This document shows positions 9,693 through 19,373 of a stretch of DNA of 64,000 nucleotides, piece by piece. How positions within the stretch are numbered: the first letter of the stretch is position 1; each line of letters begins with the position of its first letter. A program made the position numbers and the translations under genes. The notes under the pieces are model-generated. The model was given only the letters and a program-made list of their open reading frames with translations. It made no database searches and was not told where the DNA came from. Origin of the DNA: Saprospiraceae bacterium (GTDB lineage Bacteria; Bacteroidota; Bacteroidia; Chitinophagales; Saprospiraceae); assembly GCA_016717105.1 (NCBI GenBank), contig JADKGF010000011.1, positions 1 through 64,000 on the forward strand. Reading direction: 5' to 3'.

Positions 9693-11171
9693 ATGGAACA
9701 TATAAATACCACCAAACACATAGAAGAAGCCCTTACTTTTGATGATGTGCTTCTTATTCCCGCTTATTCCGAAGTCCTTCCTCGCGAAGTTGATATTTCC
9801 ACACAATTGACCACTGATCTTCGACTCAATGCACCGATTGTATCTGCTGCGATGGATACGGTTACGGAGTATAAGTTGGCCATTGCTATGGCAAGAGAAG
9901 GCGGATTGGGCATCATACACAAAAACATGTCCGTTGAAGCTCAGGCTAATCAAGTCAGAGCTGTCAAAAGGTCGGAAAGTGGCATGATCATCGATCCAGT
10001 CACTTTGACAGAAGATGCCAAGGTCAAAGATGCTCATTATTTGATGAATATCAATAAGATAGGCGGTATTCCAGTAATAGACAATACAGGAAAGCTCACA
10101 GGTATTTTGACCAATAGAGACTTGCGTTTCGAAACAGAAGCAGAACGAAGTGTGACCGATATCATGACCAAGGAGCGGCTTATCACAGCACCCAAAGGTA
10201 CGACACTCGCACAAGCCAAAGAGATTCTTCAAAAATATAAGATAGAAAAACTTCCTGTCGTTGACGAAAATAATATTTTGATAGGCCTTATCACCTACAA
10301 GGATATTATGAAACTCGAAAACTTTCCCAATTCCGCAAAGGATACACATGGACGCCTTTATGTCGGAGCAGCTGTTGGTGTTAGCAAGGATATGTTTGAG
10401 CGCGTGGATGCATTAGTATCAGTTGGTGTGGATGTGATTTGTATAGACACGGCGCATGGACATTCGAGAGGTGTTTTGGATGCTGTAGCTGCTGTTCGTC
10501 AAAAATATAAATATCTCCAGATTGTAGGTGGCAATGTTGCAACTGCCGAAGGTGCCAAAGCTTTGGCTGATGTTGGCGTAAATGCCGTTAAAGTTGGCGT
10601 TGGCCCTGGTAGTATTTGTACCACGAGAATTGTAGCAGGAGTAGGTGTACCTCAGCTTTTTGCTATTCGCAATGCAGCCAGTGGTCTTCTTGGTACTGGA
10701 GTGCCGATCATCGGTGACGGTGGTATCAGATATACTGGTGATATTGCCAAAGCGCTGGCTGCCGGAGCTAGTACGATCATGGCAGGTTCATTATTTGCAG
10801 GTACTGAAGAAGCACCAGGCGAAACTATCCTATTTGAAGGTCGTAAGTTTAAGGTTTATCGTGGAATGGGATCACTTGGAGCGATGGAATTGGGCAGCAA
10901 GGACCGATATTTTCAAGATGTCGAAGATGATGTTAAAAAGTTGGTTCCAGAAGGCATTGAAGGTCGTGTGCCATATAAAGGTTCTGTATCTGAAGTTATG
11001 GTTCAATATCTCGGTGGTTTAAGAGCAGGAATGGGATATTGTGGTGCAGGAAATATTTTGGACATGCAAAAGGCAAAAATGGTTCGTATTTCAGGATCTG
11101 GTATTCTAGAGAGTCATCCGCATAATATCACAATTACCAAAGAGTCACCAAATTACAGCAAGAAGGGATAG
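9693..11171 (+). CDS. guaB: Inosine-5'-monophosphate dehydrogenase
   Basis: 492 residues, the usual length, uninterrupted. It oxidises IMP to XMP with NAD+, the committed step of GMP synthesis. Seen: N-terminal 'EALTFDDVLLIPAYSEVLP', paired CBS domains at ~94-205, and the NAD/IMP barrel with 'GVGPGSICTTRIVAGVGVPQ' holding the catalytic Cys near residue 308. Further on are 'DGGIRYTGDIAKALAAGA' and the flap 'YRGMGSLGAM'. The ATG at 9693 is preferred over an upstream TTG at 9660, because the conserved N-terminus starts just after it and the promoter -7 box overlaps the upstream codons. The transcript therefore appears leaderless. Confidence 0.97.
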   Translation: MEHINTTKHIEEALTFDDVLLIPAYSEVLPREVDISTQLTTDLRLNAPIVSAAMDTVTEYKLAIAMAREGGLGIIHKNMSVEAQANQVRAVKRSESGMIIDPVTLTEDAKVKDAHYLMNINKIGGIPVIDNTGKLTGILTNRDLRFETEAERSVTDIMTKERLITAPKGTTLAQAKEILQKYKIEKLPVVDENNILIGLITYKDIMKLENFPNSAKDTHGRLYVGAAVGVSKDMFERVDALVSVGVDVICIDTAHGHSRGVLDAVAAVRQKYKYLQIVGGNVATAEGAKALADVGVNAVKVGVGPGSICTTRIVAGVGVPQLFAIRNAASGLLGTGVPIIGDGGIRYTGDIAKALAAGASTIMAGSLFAGTEEAPGETILFEGRKFKVYRGMGSLGAMELGSKDRYFQDVEDDVKKLVPEGIEGRVPYKGSVSEVMVQYLGGLRAGMGYCGAGNILDMQKAKMVRISGSGILESHPHNITITKESPNYSKKG

Positions 11172-11396
11172 TTTTTACTTCTTGGTATATTAATCATATT
11201 CTTTGAGTAAAGATATTTAAATTCAGGCAACTAAATTCATTATCTTAATTTTAGAATATTTACCAATTTATTCACCAAAAATTCTATGCCTGCTGGTATC
11301 CAAAGAGAAACATATACATATTTGTTTCCTTTTATCATCTTTAAAAGGTGAATTTATATTAACTTTGCCGTATTAATTATCAAAACTAATAAATAA

Positions 11397-12860
11397 ATGG
11401 CTTGTAGCACTTGCAGTGTGGATTCAAATGGGACACCTAGTGGTTGCGGTGATAAAGGTCATTGCAGCTCCGGAAGTTGCAATAAACACAATACCTATGA
11501 CTGGATCGCAGCAAACGACCTGATAGATCCTTCAGCATATAATATAGTAGAAGTAAGTTTCAAAAAAGGCTCACATAAGGACTTTTTTATCAATGATCCG
11601 ATGACGCGAAGTGTAACCGGAGATATGGTAGTCGTAGAGACCGCCAGTGGTTATGATGTAGGACGTATTTCTCTTTCAGGAGAATTGGTCAGATTACAGA
11701 TGAAAAAGAAATTTACAAATGAAGAGCGTGTTGCCTTTAAAGTGATACGTAAGGCAAACGAACGTGACCTTGAAAAACTTGATGAAGCTCGCCATCTAGA
11801 AAAAGAGACCATGGTAAGAGCAAGAGTGATATCTCGTACCTTAGGCTTGGATATGAAACTGGGTGATGTAGAATATCAAGGTGACAAGAAAAAAGCAACT
11901 TTCTATTATACCGCTGAAGGTCGTGTCGATTTTAGGGAATTGGTAAAAGAATATGCCAGAGAGTTTAAAGTCAAGATCGAGATGAGACAGATCGGTGCGC
12001 GACAAGAGTCAGCTCGTATTGGTGGCATCGGATCGTGTGGTAGAGAATTATGCTGTTCAACTTGGTTATCTGACTTCAAATCGGTAAATACTGCGGCAGC
12101 TCGATATCAAAACATTGCCATCAATCAGTCAAAATTGTCTGGTCAATGTGGACGTTTGAAATGTTGTCTAAATTACGAATTGGACACATATCTCGATGCG
12201 TTGGAAGATTTTCCAGAAGATGCTGACCAACTAAAAACAAAGGCAGGATCCTTAGTTCTTATAAAAACGGATATTTTCAAAGGTCTCTTGTATTATGTCT
12301 ATGAGAATAATGACAAAATGCGGGGCACAATACTTCCCGTAAGTACCACAAGAGCAAAAGAAGTAAAAGCGCTGAATAAAAAAGGGATTATACCTGATGA
12401 ATTGGGTACTGAATCTGCAGCAGCAGTCTTGACTACAAATCCAGATGATGAGAATGTTGAACACGGATATGAAGATGTGACGGGTTTGATCGAGCTGAAA
12501 AATGACAAAAAGAAAAAGAAACGTCCACAACGTAAGGATGACCGTCGCCCACCAAAATCCGAGAATAATCAGGCTCAGCCCCAGAAAGGTGGCGAAAATC
12601 AGCCTAAAGAAGGGCGACCAGATAGGAATTTCAAGCCAAATCCAAATAAAAACCAAGGACAAAATCCAAATCAACAAAAAAATACACCGCATGGAGATAA
12701 GCGCCCAACAGATATTCAGAAGGATGCTAATAAAAACGTAAATGACGGCGTAAAAGGAAATGTGCAGCCTAACGGTGATGAAGCTGTTCAGCCAAAACCA
12801 AATAAGAAAAAGAAATTTTTTAATAAAAACCGGAAACCGAAAGACGGTCCAGCAAATTAA
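11397..12860 (+). CDS. PSP1/RicT (YaaT)-family protein with long disordered tail
   Basis: 487 residues. The N-terminus is Cys-rich ('ACSTCSVDSN', 'GCGDKGHCSSGSC'). Residues ~50-280 form the PSP1 domain, with 'GGIGSCGRELCCSTWLSDF' and 'SGQCGRLKCCLNYELD', the conserved cysteine pairs of RicT-type proteins; in Bacillus these belong to a complex affecting RNase Y and biofilm/competence. The last ~130 residues are Lys/Asn/Gln/Pro-rich and low complexity, probably unstructured and nucleic-acid-binding. A TAACTTTG box at 11360-11367 lies ~30 bp upstream without a clear -33 partner. lpdA follows after 14 bp, so the two may be cotranscribed. Exact role in Bacteroidota is not known to me. Confidence 0.85.
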   Translation: MACSTCSVDSNGTPSGCGDKGHCSSGSCNKHNTYDWIAANDLIDPSAYNIVEVSFKKGSHKDFFINDPMTRSVTGDMVVVETASGYDVGRISLSGELVRLQMKKKFTNEERVAFKVIRKANERDLEKLDEARHLEKETMVRARVISRTLGLDMKLGDVEYQGDKKKATFYYTAEGRVDFRELVKEYAREFKVKIEMRQIGARQESARIGGIGSCGRELCCSTWLSDFKSVNTAAARYQNIAINQSKLSGQCGRLKCCLNYELDTYLDALEDFPEDADQLKTKAGSLVLIKTDIFKGLLYYVYENNDKMRGTILPVSTTRAKEVKALNKKGIIPDELGTESAAAVLTTNPDDENVEHGYEDVTGLIELKNDKKKKKRPQRKDDRRPPKSENNQAQPQKGGENQPKEGRPDRNFKPNPNKNQGQNPNQQKNTPHGDKRPTDIQKDANKNVNDGVKGNVQPNGDEAVQPKPNKKKKFFNKNRKPKDGPAN

Positions 12861-12874
12861 TTTTTTAGACTGAT

Positions 12875-14271
12875 ATGAAGTACGATGTAGTTGTGATAGG
12901 TTCAGGCCCAGGTGGCTATGTAGGTGCCATTAGGGCAGCACAATTAGGGTTAAAAGTAGCCATTGTAGAGAAATATAATACCTTGGGCGGAACTTGTCTG
13001 AATGTAGGATGTATTCCTTCTAAAGCATTGCTGGACAGTACCGAACATTTTCATAATGCCACACATAATTTTGCAGAACACGGCATCCAAGTGTCATCTG
13101 TCAAAGCTGATTTGAAACAAATGATTACCCGAAAAAATGGGGTAGTGGATCAGACTTGTAAAGGTGTTGAATTCTTGATGAAAAAGAATAAAATCGACAT
13201 TTATATCGGTGTGGGTTCATTTGTTACAAAAATATAATCGCTATCGATGGCCAAGATGGCCGCAAAGAAATCGAAACCGAAAAGGTAATTATTGCTACAG
13301 GCTCAAAACCAGTCACACCTGAGATTTTTAATTACGACAAAAATCGGGTGATTACATCTACTGAAGCATTGAATATTACCCAAATACCTTCAAAAATGGT
13401 TATCGTCGGTGGTGGCGTTATAGGTTTGGAATTGGGATCTGTATTTGCTAGATTAGGTACTTCGGTTGATGTAGTGGAGTATATGGATAAGATTCTTCCT
13501 ACCATGGACGCTGATGCAGCAAGAACCATGCGTTTGAAAAACTGGAATGAATTTTTACCTAGGTCATGGTGTACAAAAGGTGAAAGCAACCAAATCTTCC
13601 ACTACGGTCACTGTACAGAAAAAAGATGGTAGCGAAACCTTCGAAATTAAAGCGGATTATTGCTTGATTGCTATAGGCCGAAAGCCTTATACCGATGGAC
13701 TTAATTTAGCAGCAATCGGCATCCAGACGGATGAAAAGGGAAGGATTCCTGTGAACGACCATCTAGAGACTTCGGTTTCAGGTGTATTTGCCATTGGTGA
13801 TGTAATAAAAGGTGCCATGTTGGCACACAAAGCGGAAGAAGAAGGCGTCTTAGTGGCTGAATATATGACTGGTTCTAAGCCACATATTGATTATAATCTC
13901 ATCCCAGGTGTTGTTTATACGTGGCCTGAAGTCGCCGCTGTAGGCAAAACTGAAGAAGAATTGAAAGCGGAAGGAAAAAATTATAAAGTAGGTAAATTTC
14001 CTTTCAAAGCCCTTTTTTTTGGTAGATCCGAAGCAAGTATGGATACTGATGGTTTAGTTAAAGTCTTGGCTGATGCCAATACCGACGAAGTTTTGGGTGT
14101 TCAATGATAGGTCCACGAGTAGCAGACGTCATAATGGAAGCCGTGGCCTTGATGGAATTTAGGGCCAGCGCAGAAGATATGGCCAGGATTTCACATCCAC
14201 ATCCTACATACACAGAAGCCGTAAAAGAAGCGGCATTAGCTGCGACTGCCAATAGGGCAATCCACGTTTGA
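12875..14271 (+). CDS. lpdA: Dihydrolipoyl dehydrogenase (E3), three frameshifts
   Basis: About 465 residues, normal for E3, rebuilt through shifts near 13230, 13540 and 14103. It reoxidises dihydrolipoamide in 2-oxo-acid dehydrogenase and glycine-cleavage complexes. Seen: FAD-binding 'VIGSGPGGYVGAIRAAQLGL'; redox disulfide 'GGTCLNVGCIPSKALL'; NAD-binding 'VIVGGGVIGLELGSVFARLG'; FAD motif 'GVFAIGDVIKGAMLAHKAEE'; and C-terminal 'HPHPTYTEAV' with the catalytic His-Glu pair. Every motif survives and the amino-acid reading between shifts is clean. The breaks in such a core gene therefore look like sequence errors, not loss of function. Confidence 0.9.
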
Positions 14272-14361
14272 TAAGTTTGATTTTTCTTATTTAAAGGTAA
14301 GAATGTTTGAACCATCTTTTTTATGCCTTGTTATTATTTCTGTTTTGCAATGTATAGTTGA

Positions 14362-14844
14362 ATGAAATTTGAGATAGTATTCGCATTATTATTTTTCTCT
14401 TTGCATATCATGAACGGTCAAAATGGAAGTATATCTGTCCAGATTGACAAAGATACCTTATATCTTGATGAGGCTCTGAATGTTGAGTTTATCATTGAAA
14501 ATTGTGGTGGAAACTTTGAATTACCAGTTTTTGATAATTTTGAGATTATTGGTGGTCCCAATGTGTCATCAAGCCTTACTATAATAAATGGTGTCAAAAG
14601 TCAGAAAATGTCCTACAGCTTTCAACTTTTACCTATTGAATCAGGTGATTCTGAAATCCCAGGTATGCGTATCAATTGTGAAGGATCAGTCATCCAAACA
14701 GAAACTATTCCAATAAGAATTTTAAGTAAAAAAGAACTAGGAGATAAGTCGTACAATGCTGAATTACATTCTTTTAAATTTGAGAATAAAGGTGGAAATT
14801 CATCTAATAGTTCCAAGAAAAAAAGAGTGCTGAAAAAAATCTAA
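14362..14844 (+). CDS. Short BatD-like exported protein (single domain)
   Basis: 160 residues with a signal peptide (cleavage probably after 'HIMNGQ', ~20). The mature part repeats the pattern of the first domain of the following BatD: 'KDTLYLDEALNVEFIIEN', then 'IIGGPNVSSSLTIINGVKSQ' and a beta-rich Ig-like stretch. It ends in a basic Ser/Lys tail with no membrane anchor. BatD starts 1 bp after its stop. It looks like a one-domain paralogue, produced by partial duplication, or a separately translated N-terminal module of a split BatD. Role inferred: periplasmic partner in the Bat (aerotolerance) membrane complex. Confidence 0.65.
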   Translation: MKFEIVFALLFFSLHIMNGQNGSISVQIDKDTLYLDEALNVEFIIENCGGNFELPVFDNFEIIGGPNVSSSLTIINGVKSQKMSYSFQLLPIESGDSEIPGMRINCEGSVIQTETIPIRILSKKELGDKSYNAELHSFKFENKGGNSSNSSKKKRVLKKI

Positions 14845-14845
14845 G

Positions 14846-16557
14846 ATGTTAAGAAGATTTAGGTTGGCTTGGGTATTTATTATTTTTGTGCATATAATTC
14901 AGGCACAGTCACCTCGTTTTATTATGCGAACTGACAGAACTACGGTTGCAGAAGGTGAGACATTCATATTGGAAGCAGTTTTAGAAAATATTGACACCAA
15001 ATCAATCAAATTACCCGATGTATCACCTTTCAAGATTGTCCAAGGTCCGTCAACATCTACATCTTTAAGTATTGTCAATGGCAAAAGTTCAGGTAGCTAT
15101 TCACAAAAATATCTTTTACAAGCACCAAAGTCTGGAAAGTACAAGCTATCTCCTGCCACAGCTCAGCTAGGTAATAAGACAATTCGTACAAATGAAATCG
15201 TAGTGGAAGTAGTGAAACAGCATGTTTCGGCGCTTCCCGACAAGACAGAAGCAAAAAGCGAAACATTTTTTAGAATAGAAACATCTAGTGAAAAGGCTTA
15301 TATAGGTCAGCAAGTTGTTTTGAATTATGTCATTTACACTAGACAAAATTTATCTTCATATAATATTGTCGATGAGCCCAAACCAGAAGGATTTTTTGCC
15401 GAGCCATTAAATGATGTTCAAGATCCTGCTCAACGCAAAATGTTAAATGGGAAAGAATATTATACACAAGTGGTTAGGAGACTCATACTTTACCCACAAA
15501 AAAAAGGGAATTTTACTATCGGACCCGTAAGGTTTTCAGTCGAAATACCAGTAGAGAATGGGAACTCTTCATTTTTCTTTGTGGAAACAGAGCGTAAAAT
15601 ACTTACTTCAAATACCATCAAACTTACAGTATCTGATCCGCCGAAAGAAGCACCAACTTCCTTTTGTGGTGGTGTCGGCACTTTCGAAATGCGCGCAACT
15701 GTCAATAAATCTACTGTCAAAATTGGTGAAGCAATAAATGTCATCATGACAGTTTCTGGAGATGGAGATTCCAGATTGCTGAAGGCACCAGAATGGTCAT
15801 ATCCAGCGGGCCTTGTAAAATACGAACCTTCGACGACAACGGATGAAACACTTGTAGTAGGAGATAGGAAAAAAATTACAAAAGTATTTGAGTATATTTT
15901 CGTGCCATCAAAGATTCGATCTATACCTTAAAGCCTGAACTATCTTATTTTTCACCTGAAACGGGAAAGTATGAAATCATCTCCGCTGGACCTTTTAGTG
16001 TAAATGTTGTACAAAGTGTTGAAGATAATGGATCTAAAGCGAATCATAATCCAACATCTAATTTTGAAGAACTCAAGTCTGAAAATCACAATATATTATC
16101 GCTACGTAATAGCCCATGGTTGTCTTCATGGCATTTGGCTGCAATGCTGGCCGTTATTTTTTCGACATTTATAGCCCTATTCATTAAAAAGAGAAAAATT
16201 CAAAGTTCAAAGGAAGGACAAGCATTACAAACGAAAGCCAGTTTTATAGCCATGAAAAACCTTGAAAAGGCTAATACATTTATGATGGAGGAAAACCACA
16301 AAGCTTTTTATGAAGAAATTTCACAAGCAACGACAGGGTACATTCTCAAAAAATATAATATTGCAAATTCGGATTCATCAATATCAAATGTTATAAAGTT
16401 TCTTGAAAACAATATGCTTACTAATGATGTGATCGTCAAATATAAAGAAATCCAGAAAAAATGCGAAGTAGCGCGGTTTGCAGGGATGTATGATGGCAAT
16501 ATGGGAGAAATGTACCATGATGCATTGTGGTTGATCAATAGATTTGAAGACAAATAG
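14846..16557 (+). CDS. batD: BatD-family protein, one frameshift
   Basis: About 570 residues joined across one shift near 15915. Signal peptide ~1-20. Repeated Ig-like beta domains follow, first 'RTDRTTVAEGETFILEAVLE' and 'IVQGPSTSTSLSIVNGKSSG', later 'VGDRKKITKVFEYIFVPSK'. A single membrane helix sits near residue 430 ('HLAAMLAVIFSTFIALFI'), and an alpha-helical cytoplasmic tail of ~120 residues ends the protein. This layout is that of BatD (Oxygen_tol), which works with VWA proteins BatA/B and MoxR ATPases; none of those partners is in the window. Preceded by a paralogous single-domain gene 1 bp upstream, so probably one operon. Confidence 0.75.
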
Positions 16558-17226
16558 GGTAGTATTTGACAATATACCAATTTCAAAGTCACAGTGCAAT
16601 TTTGTGATAATTGGCTCGGTTTTTGTAAAATTACTTATTTGGAGTTATTGTCCTTGCACCCTTAGATTTATACCATCTGTAAGCGTTTATATTATTTAGT
16701 GAGAAAATAAATAATCATTATGCATGTGACACATTTGATTTTGCAACGTCTAACCAAAGAATTTATAATTTTCAGACATGAAATCTAATGTCTGGAATAC
16801 CTTGAAAGCTTGTATCAAAGGAGCAAGTTAGATTATAATAATTGACAGAAAGGAAGGAACGAAGTATTGCGCTCATTATCATAGTTCTAAGAATTATTTT
16901 TTCTTTTTGAAGATTAAATTTTTTTTTGGAAATATTTATTAGCGGATTTTATATTTTGTTTAAAATTTAGAGTCAGACACAAATTGGCTTTTTGATTATA
17001 AAAAAAAATCAAAAATGGTGTCCAAAATATTTTTTTTAGATTCCTTCATAATCAATTATTTTTTGATAGATTTATATATTAATAATAATTTTAATAAATC
17101 AATATCTGGGCTTTTATAGCACTAATCTTTGACAAATATAGTCAAAAATTATAAATAAAAAGTTCATTTATAAGAGATTAATAGTACTTTTGCGTTTCAA
17201 AACTTAAACAAATTAAATTTTTTCCA
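16558..17226. other. AT-rich intergenic region upstream of the OmpA-family gene
   Basis: About 670 bp without a credible gene on either strand. A weak A/T-only inverted repeat (TTTTTGATT / AATCAAAAA, 16989-17015) could form a hairpin. A -7 type box TACTTTTG at 17185-17192 sits 35 bp before the OmpA-family ATG, but no good TTTG lies 19-21 bp upstream of it. The region may hold long leader or regulatory sequence for an abundant outer-membrane protein; nothing more specific is visible. Confidence 0.5.
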
Positions 17227-19006
17227 ATGACAATCAGAATTAAATTCATTTATTTATTACTGGTTTTAGTAAGTGGGTCGCTTATGGCTCAAGATAACAC
17301 CTTGCAAAAAACCGGCATTACAGATGAAATGACGGTAAATGCCGATCAGAATAAAAACTGGAGAATGGGCCAGTCATCTTATTCTGCAAAACCTAAAAAC
17401 TCTTGGGAGTTAGGTGTACACCTAGGTCATCTATTTATCGACGGTGATGTTGATACAAAAATTCCTGGAGGATATGGTGTTGGTTTACACTTACGTAAAG
17501 CAATACATTATGTATTTTCAGTTAGAGCAGATTTCATGTATGGACAATCTAAAGGTATCGATCCACAAGGATGGACAACTACTGAATTTGGCGGAGGCTT
17601 GGTAGAATCAGGTAGTACAGGTAATTTTAACGGTTATGCAAAGTACACTACTTTATCCGAAGGCTGGAATCCGAGTTATAAGACAACCCAAGGTTATTTA
17701 GCTTTACAAGGTGTTGTTAACATTGGAAACTTACTTTTCCATAAAGACAGAAATAAGTGGAACTGGTATGCAGCTGTTGGTGCTGGTCTTGGTTCACATA
17801 GTACAAAATTAGATTTATTAGATGCATCTGGAAATGCCTATACTGGATTGGCTGCAATCAGAGGAACTGATAAATTTAATACCAAAGCTGGTAGAAAAGA
17901 AATAATTTCAGATCTAGAAGCAAAATATGACGGCAAATATGAAACTGCAGGTTTCAAAAAAGCTGGTATCTTCAGATTAGGTGATGAAACCAATGTACAT
18001 GTAGTATTTACTGCATCTATGGGTGTTTCTAGAAAAATCTCTAAGAGAATAAATATTGGCTTAGAGCACCAGTTGATCACATCTGATAATGATTATTTGG
18101 ATGGCATACATTTTAGAACTGCTTTAGACCAAACAAACAATAATGATATCTCTCATTACACAAATGTAAGATTAGGTATCAATTTAGGTAACTTTGATAA
18201 AGTAACAGAGCCTCTTTATTGGTTGAATCCTTTAGATGCGCAAATGAACGATATCGCAGCACTTAAGCAAAGACCAGTGTTTGACCTTACTGACACAGAT
18301 CAGGATGGTGTAATCGATATGCTTGATCAAGAAATGGAAACTGTAGCTGGTGCACCAGTTGATACTAGAGGAGTAGCTTTAGATAGCGATGGTGACGGTA
18401 TTGCTGACCACAAAGATAAAGAACCATATTCACCTCCAGGATATGTAGTGAGCAAAGAAGGTGTAGCTGACGTTAAGTGTTGTATTAATATGGATGATGT
18501 AAATAAAGCAATCGACGTGAAAGCAGGTTCATTTAAAGCAGCATCTGATTGTGGCAAATGGTTCTTACCTATGATCCACTTTGATCTTGATAAAGCCAAC
18601 ATCAAACCAGAATTTTACGGTCATTTTACACCACGTAGCAAGTGTAATGAAAATGTGTCCAGACTTATGTGTAACAGTACAGGGACATACTGATGTAAGA
18701 AGTTCAAACAATTACAATAACGGACTTTCTTATAGCAGAGCAGAAAATGTAGCTAATCACTTAGTTTCTCAATATGGTATCGACAGGAGTAGAATCAAAT
18801 TGATGTATGGTGGAGAAGAAACACCAATGGTTAGCAACACTAGAGGCGAAAAAGAACATTATATGAACAGAAGAGTTGAAATCAGAATTTGTGCTCCAGA
18901 AGATACAGATATGGCAAGACCAGAAGGTGCGCCAGTAGGTACTTCAAAAGGTGTAAAATCTACAAACACTTCCAAATTCATAGGAAATAAGAATTCAGGA
19001 TATTAA
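17227..19006 (+). CDS. OmpA-family outer-membrane protein with TSP3-like linker, one frameshift
   Basis: About 593 residues across one shift near 18625, where the first frame ends prematurely and the OmpA domain continues in another. Signal peptide ~1-21. An N-terminal beta-rich region (~55-340) resembles a membrane barrel. Asp-rich thrombospondin-3-like calcium motifs follow ('TDTDQDGVIDMLDQ', 'DSDGDGIADHKD'). The C-terminal OmpA domain runs from 'IHFDLDKANIKPEF' through 'VTVQGHTDVRSSNNYNNGLS' and 'SRAENVANHLVSQYGID' to 'NRRVEIRI', a non-covalent peptidoglycan anchor. A strong terminator follows the stop. Role: structural link between outer membrane and cell wall. Confidence 0.85.
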
Positions 19007-19029
19007 AATTATCATAGGAATTTAATAAA

Positions 19030-19063
19030 AAAGGGATTGGCCAAAAACCAGTCCCTTTTTTTT
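19030..19063 (+). terminator. Rho-independent terminator after OmpA-family gene
   Basis: Stem AAAGGGATTGG / CCAGTCCCTTT (one G-T wobble) around a 7-nt loop, followed by eight T. It lies 24 bp after the stop codon. Confidence 0.9.
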
Positions 19064-19114
19064 GTCTATTTAGTTAGGTTTTAAATATTTTTTTGAGAAT
19101 TATTTTTTATTTTA

Positions 19115-19145
19115 TTTTCATGTTTGCGAGAAAGTAGTATCTTTG
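19115..19145 (+). promoter_or_regulatory. Promoter of tRNA-Leu
   Basis: TTTT at 19115-19118, a 19-nt spacer and TATCTTTG at 19138-19145 closely match the Bacteroidota consensus, with one deviation in the -33 box. The expected start lies ~25 bp before the mature tRNA end. Confidence 0.65.
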
Positions 19146-19174
19146 CACCACTTTTACAGAAAAGTAATAAAAAT

Positions 19175-19256
19175 GCGGGTGTGGTGAAATTGGTAGACAC
19201 GCCAGACTTAGGATCTGGTGCTGCGAGGCTTGGGGGTTCGAGTCCCTCCACCCGCA
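19175..19256 (+). tRNA. tRNA-Leu (anticodon UAG)
   Basis: 82-nt class II tRNA. The acceptor GCGGGTG pairs with CACCCGC; the D-arm has 'TGGTAGACAC'. The anticodon stem CCAGA/TCTGG encloses loop CTTAGGA (anticodon TAG). A long variable arm and T-loop 'GGTTCGAGTCC' follow. Discriminator base is A. The terminal CCA is not encoded (CA-TT follows), so it must be added after transcription. Confidence 0.97.
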
Positions 19257-19373
19257 CATTCTTTTTTTAACTTTTATTGACTACAAGATTTGATTTCTGA
19301 TCAAATTACTGGAATTTTAAGATTATTCTTCATAATGTTTCATCTATTTTACTTAACCATTATATAATTTTCT

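Noticed and set aside
11150..11190. Inverted repeat CAAGAAG/CTTCTTG at the end of guaB
   Set aside because: It overlaps the coding end and no T-run follows; not convincing as a terminator.
16989..17015. Hairpin as terminator of batD
   Set aside because: Stem is almost all A/T, ~430 bp from the gene end; too weak to call.
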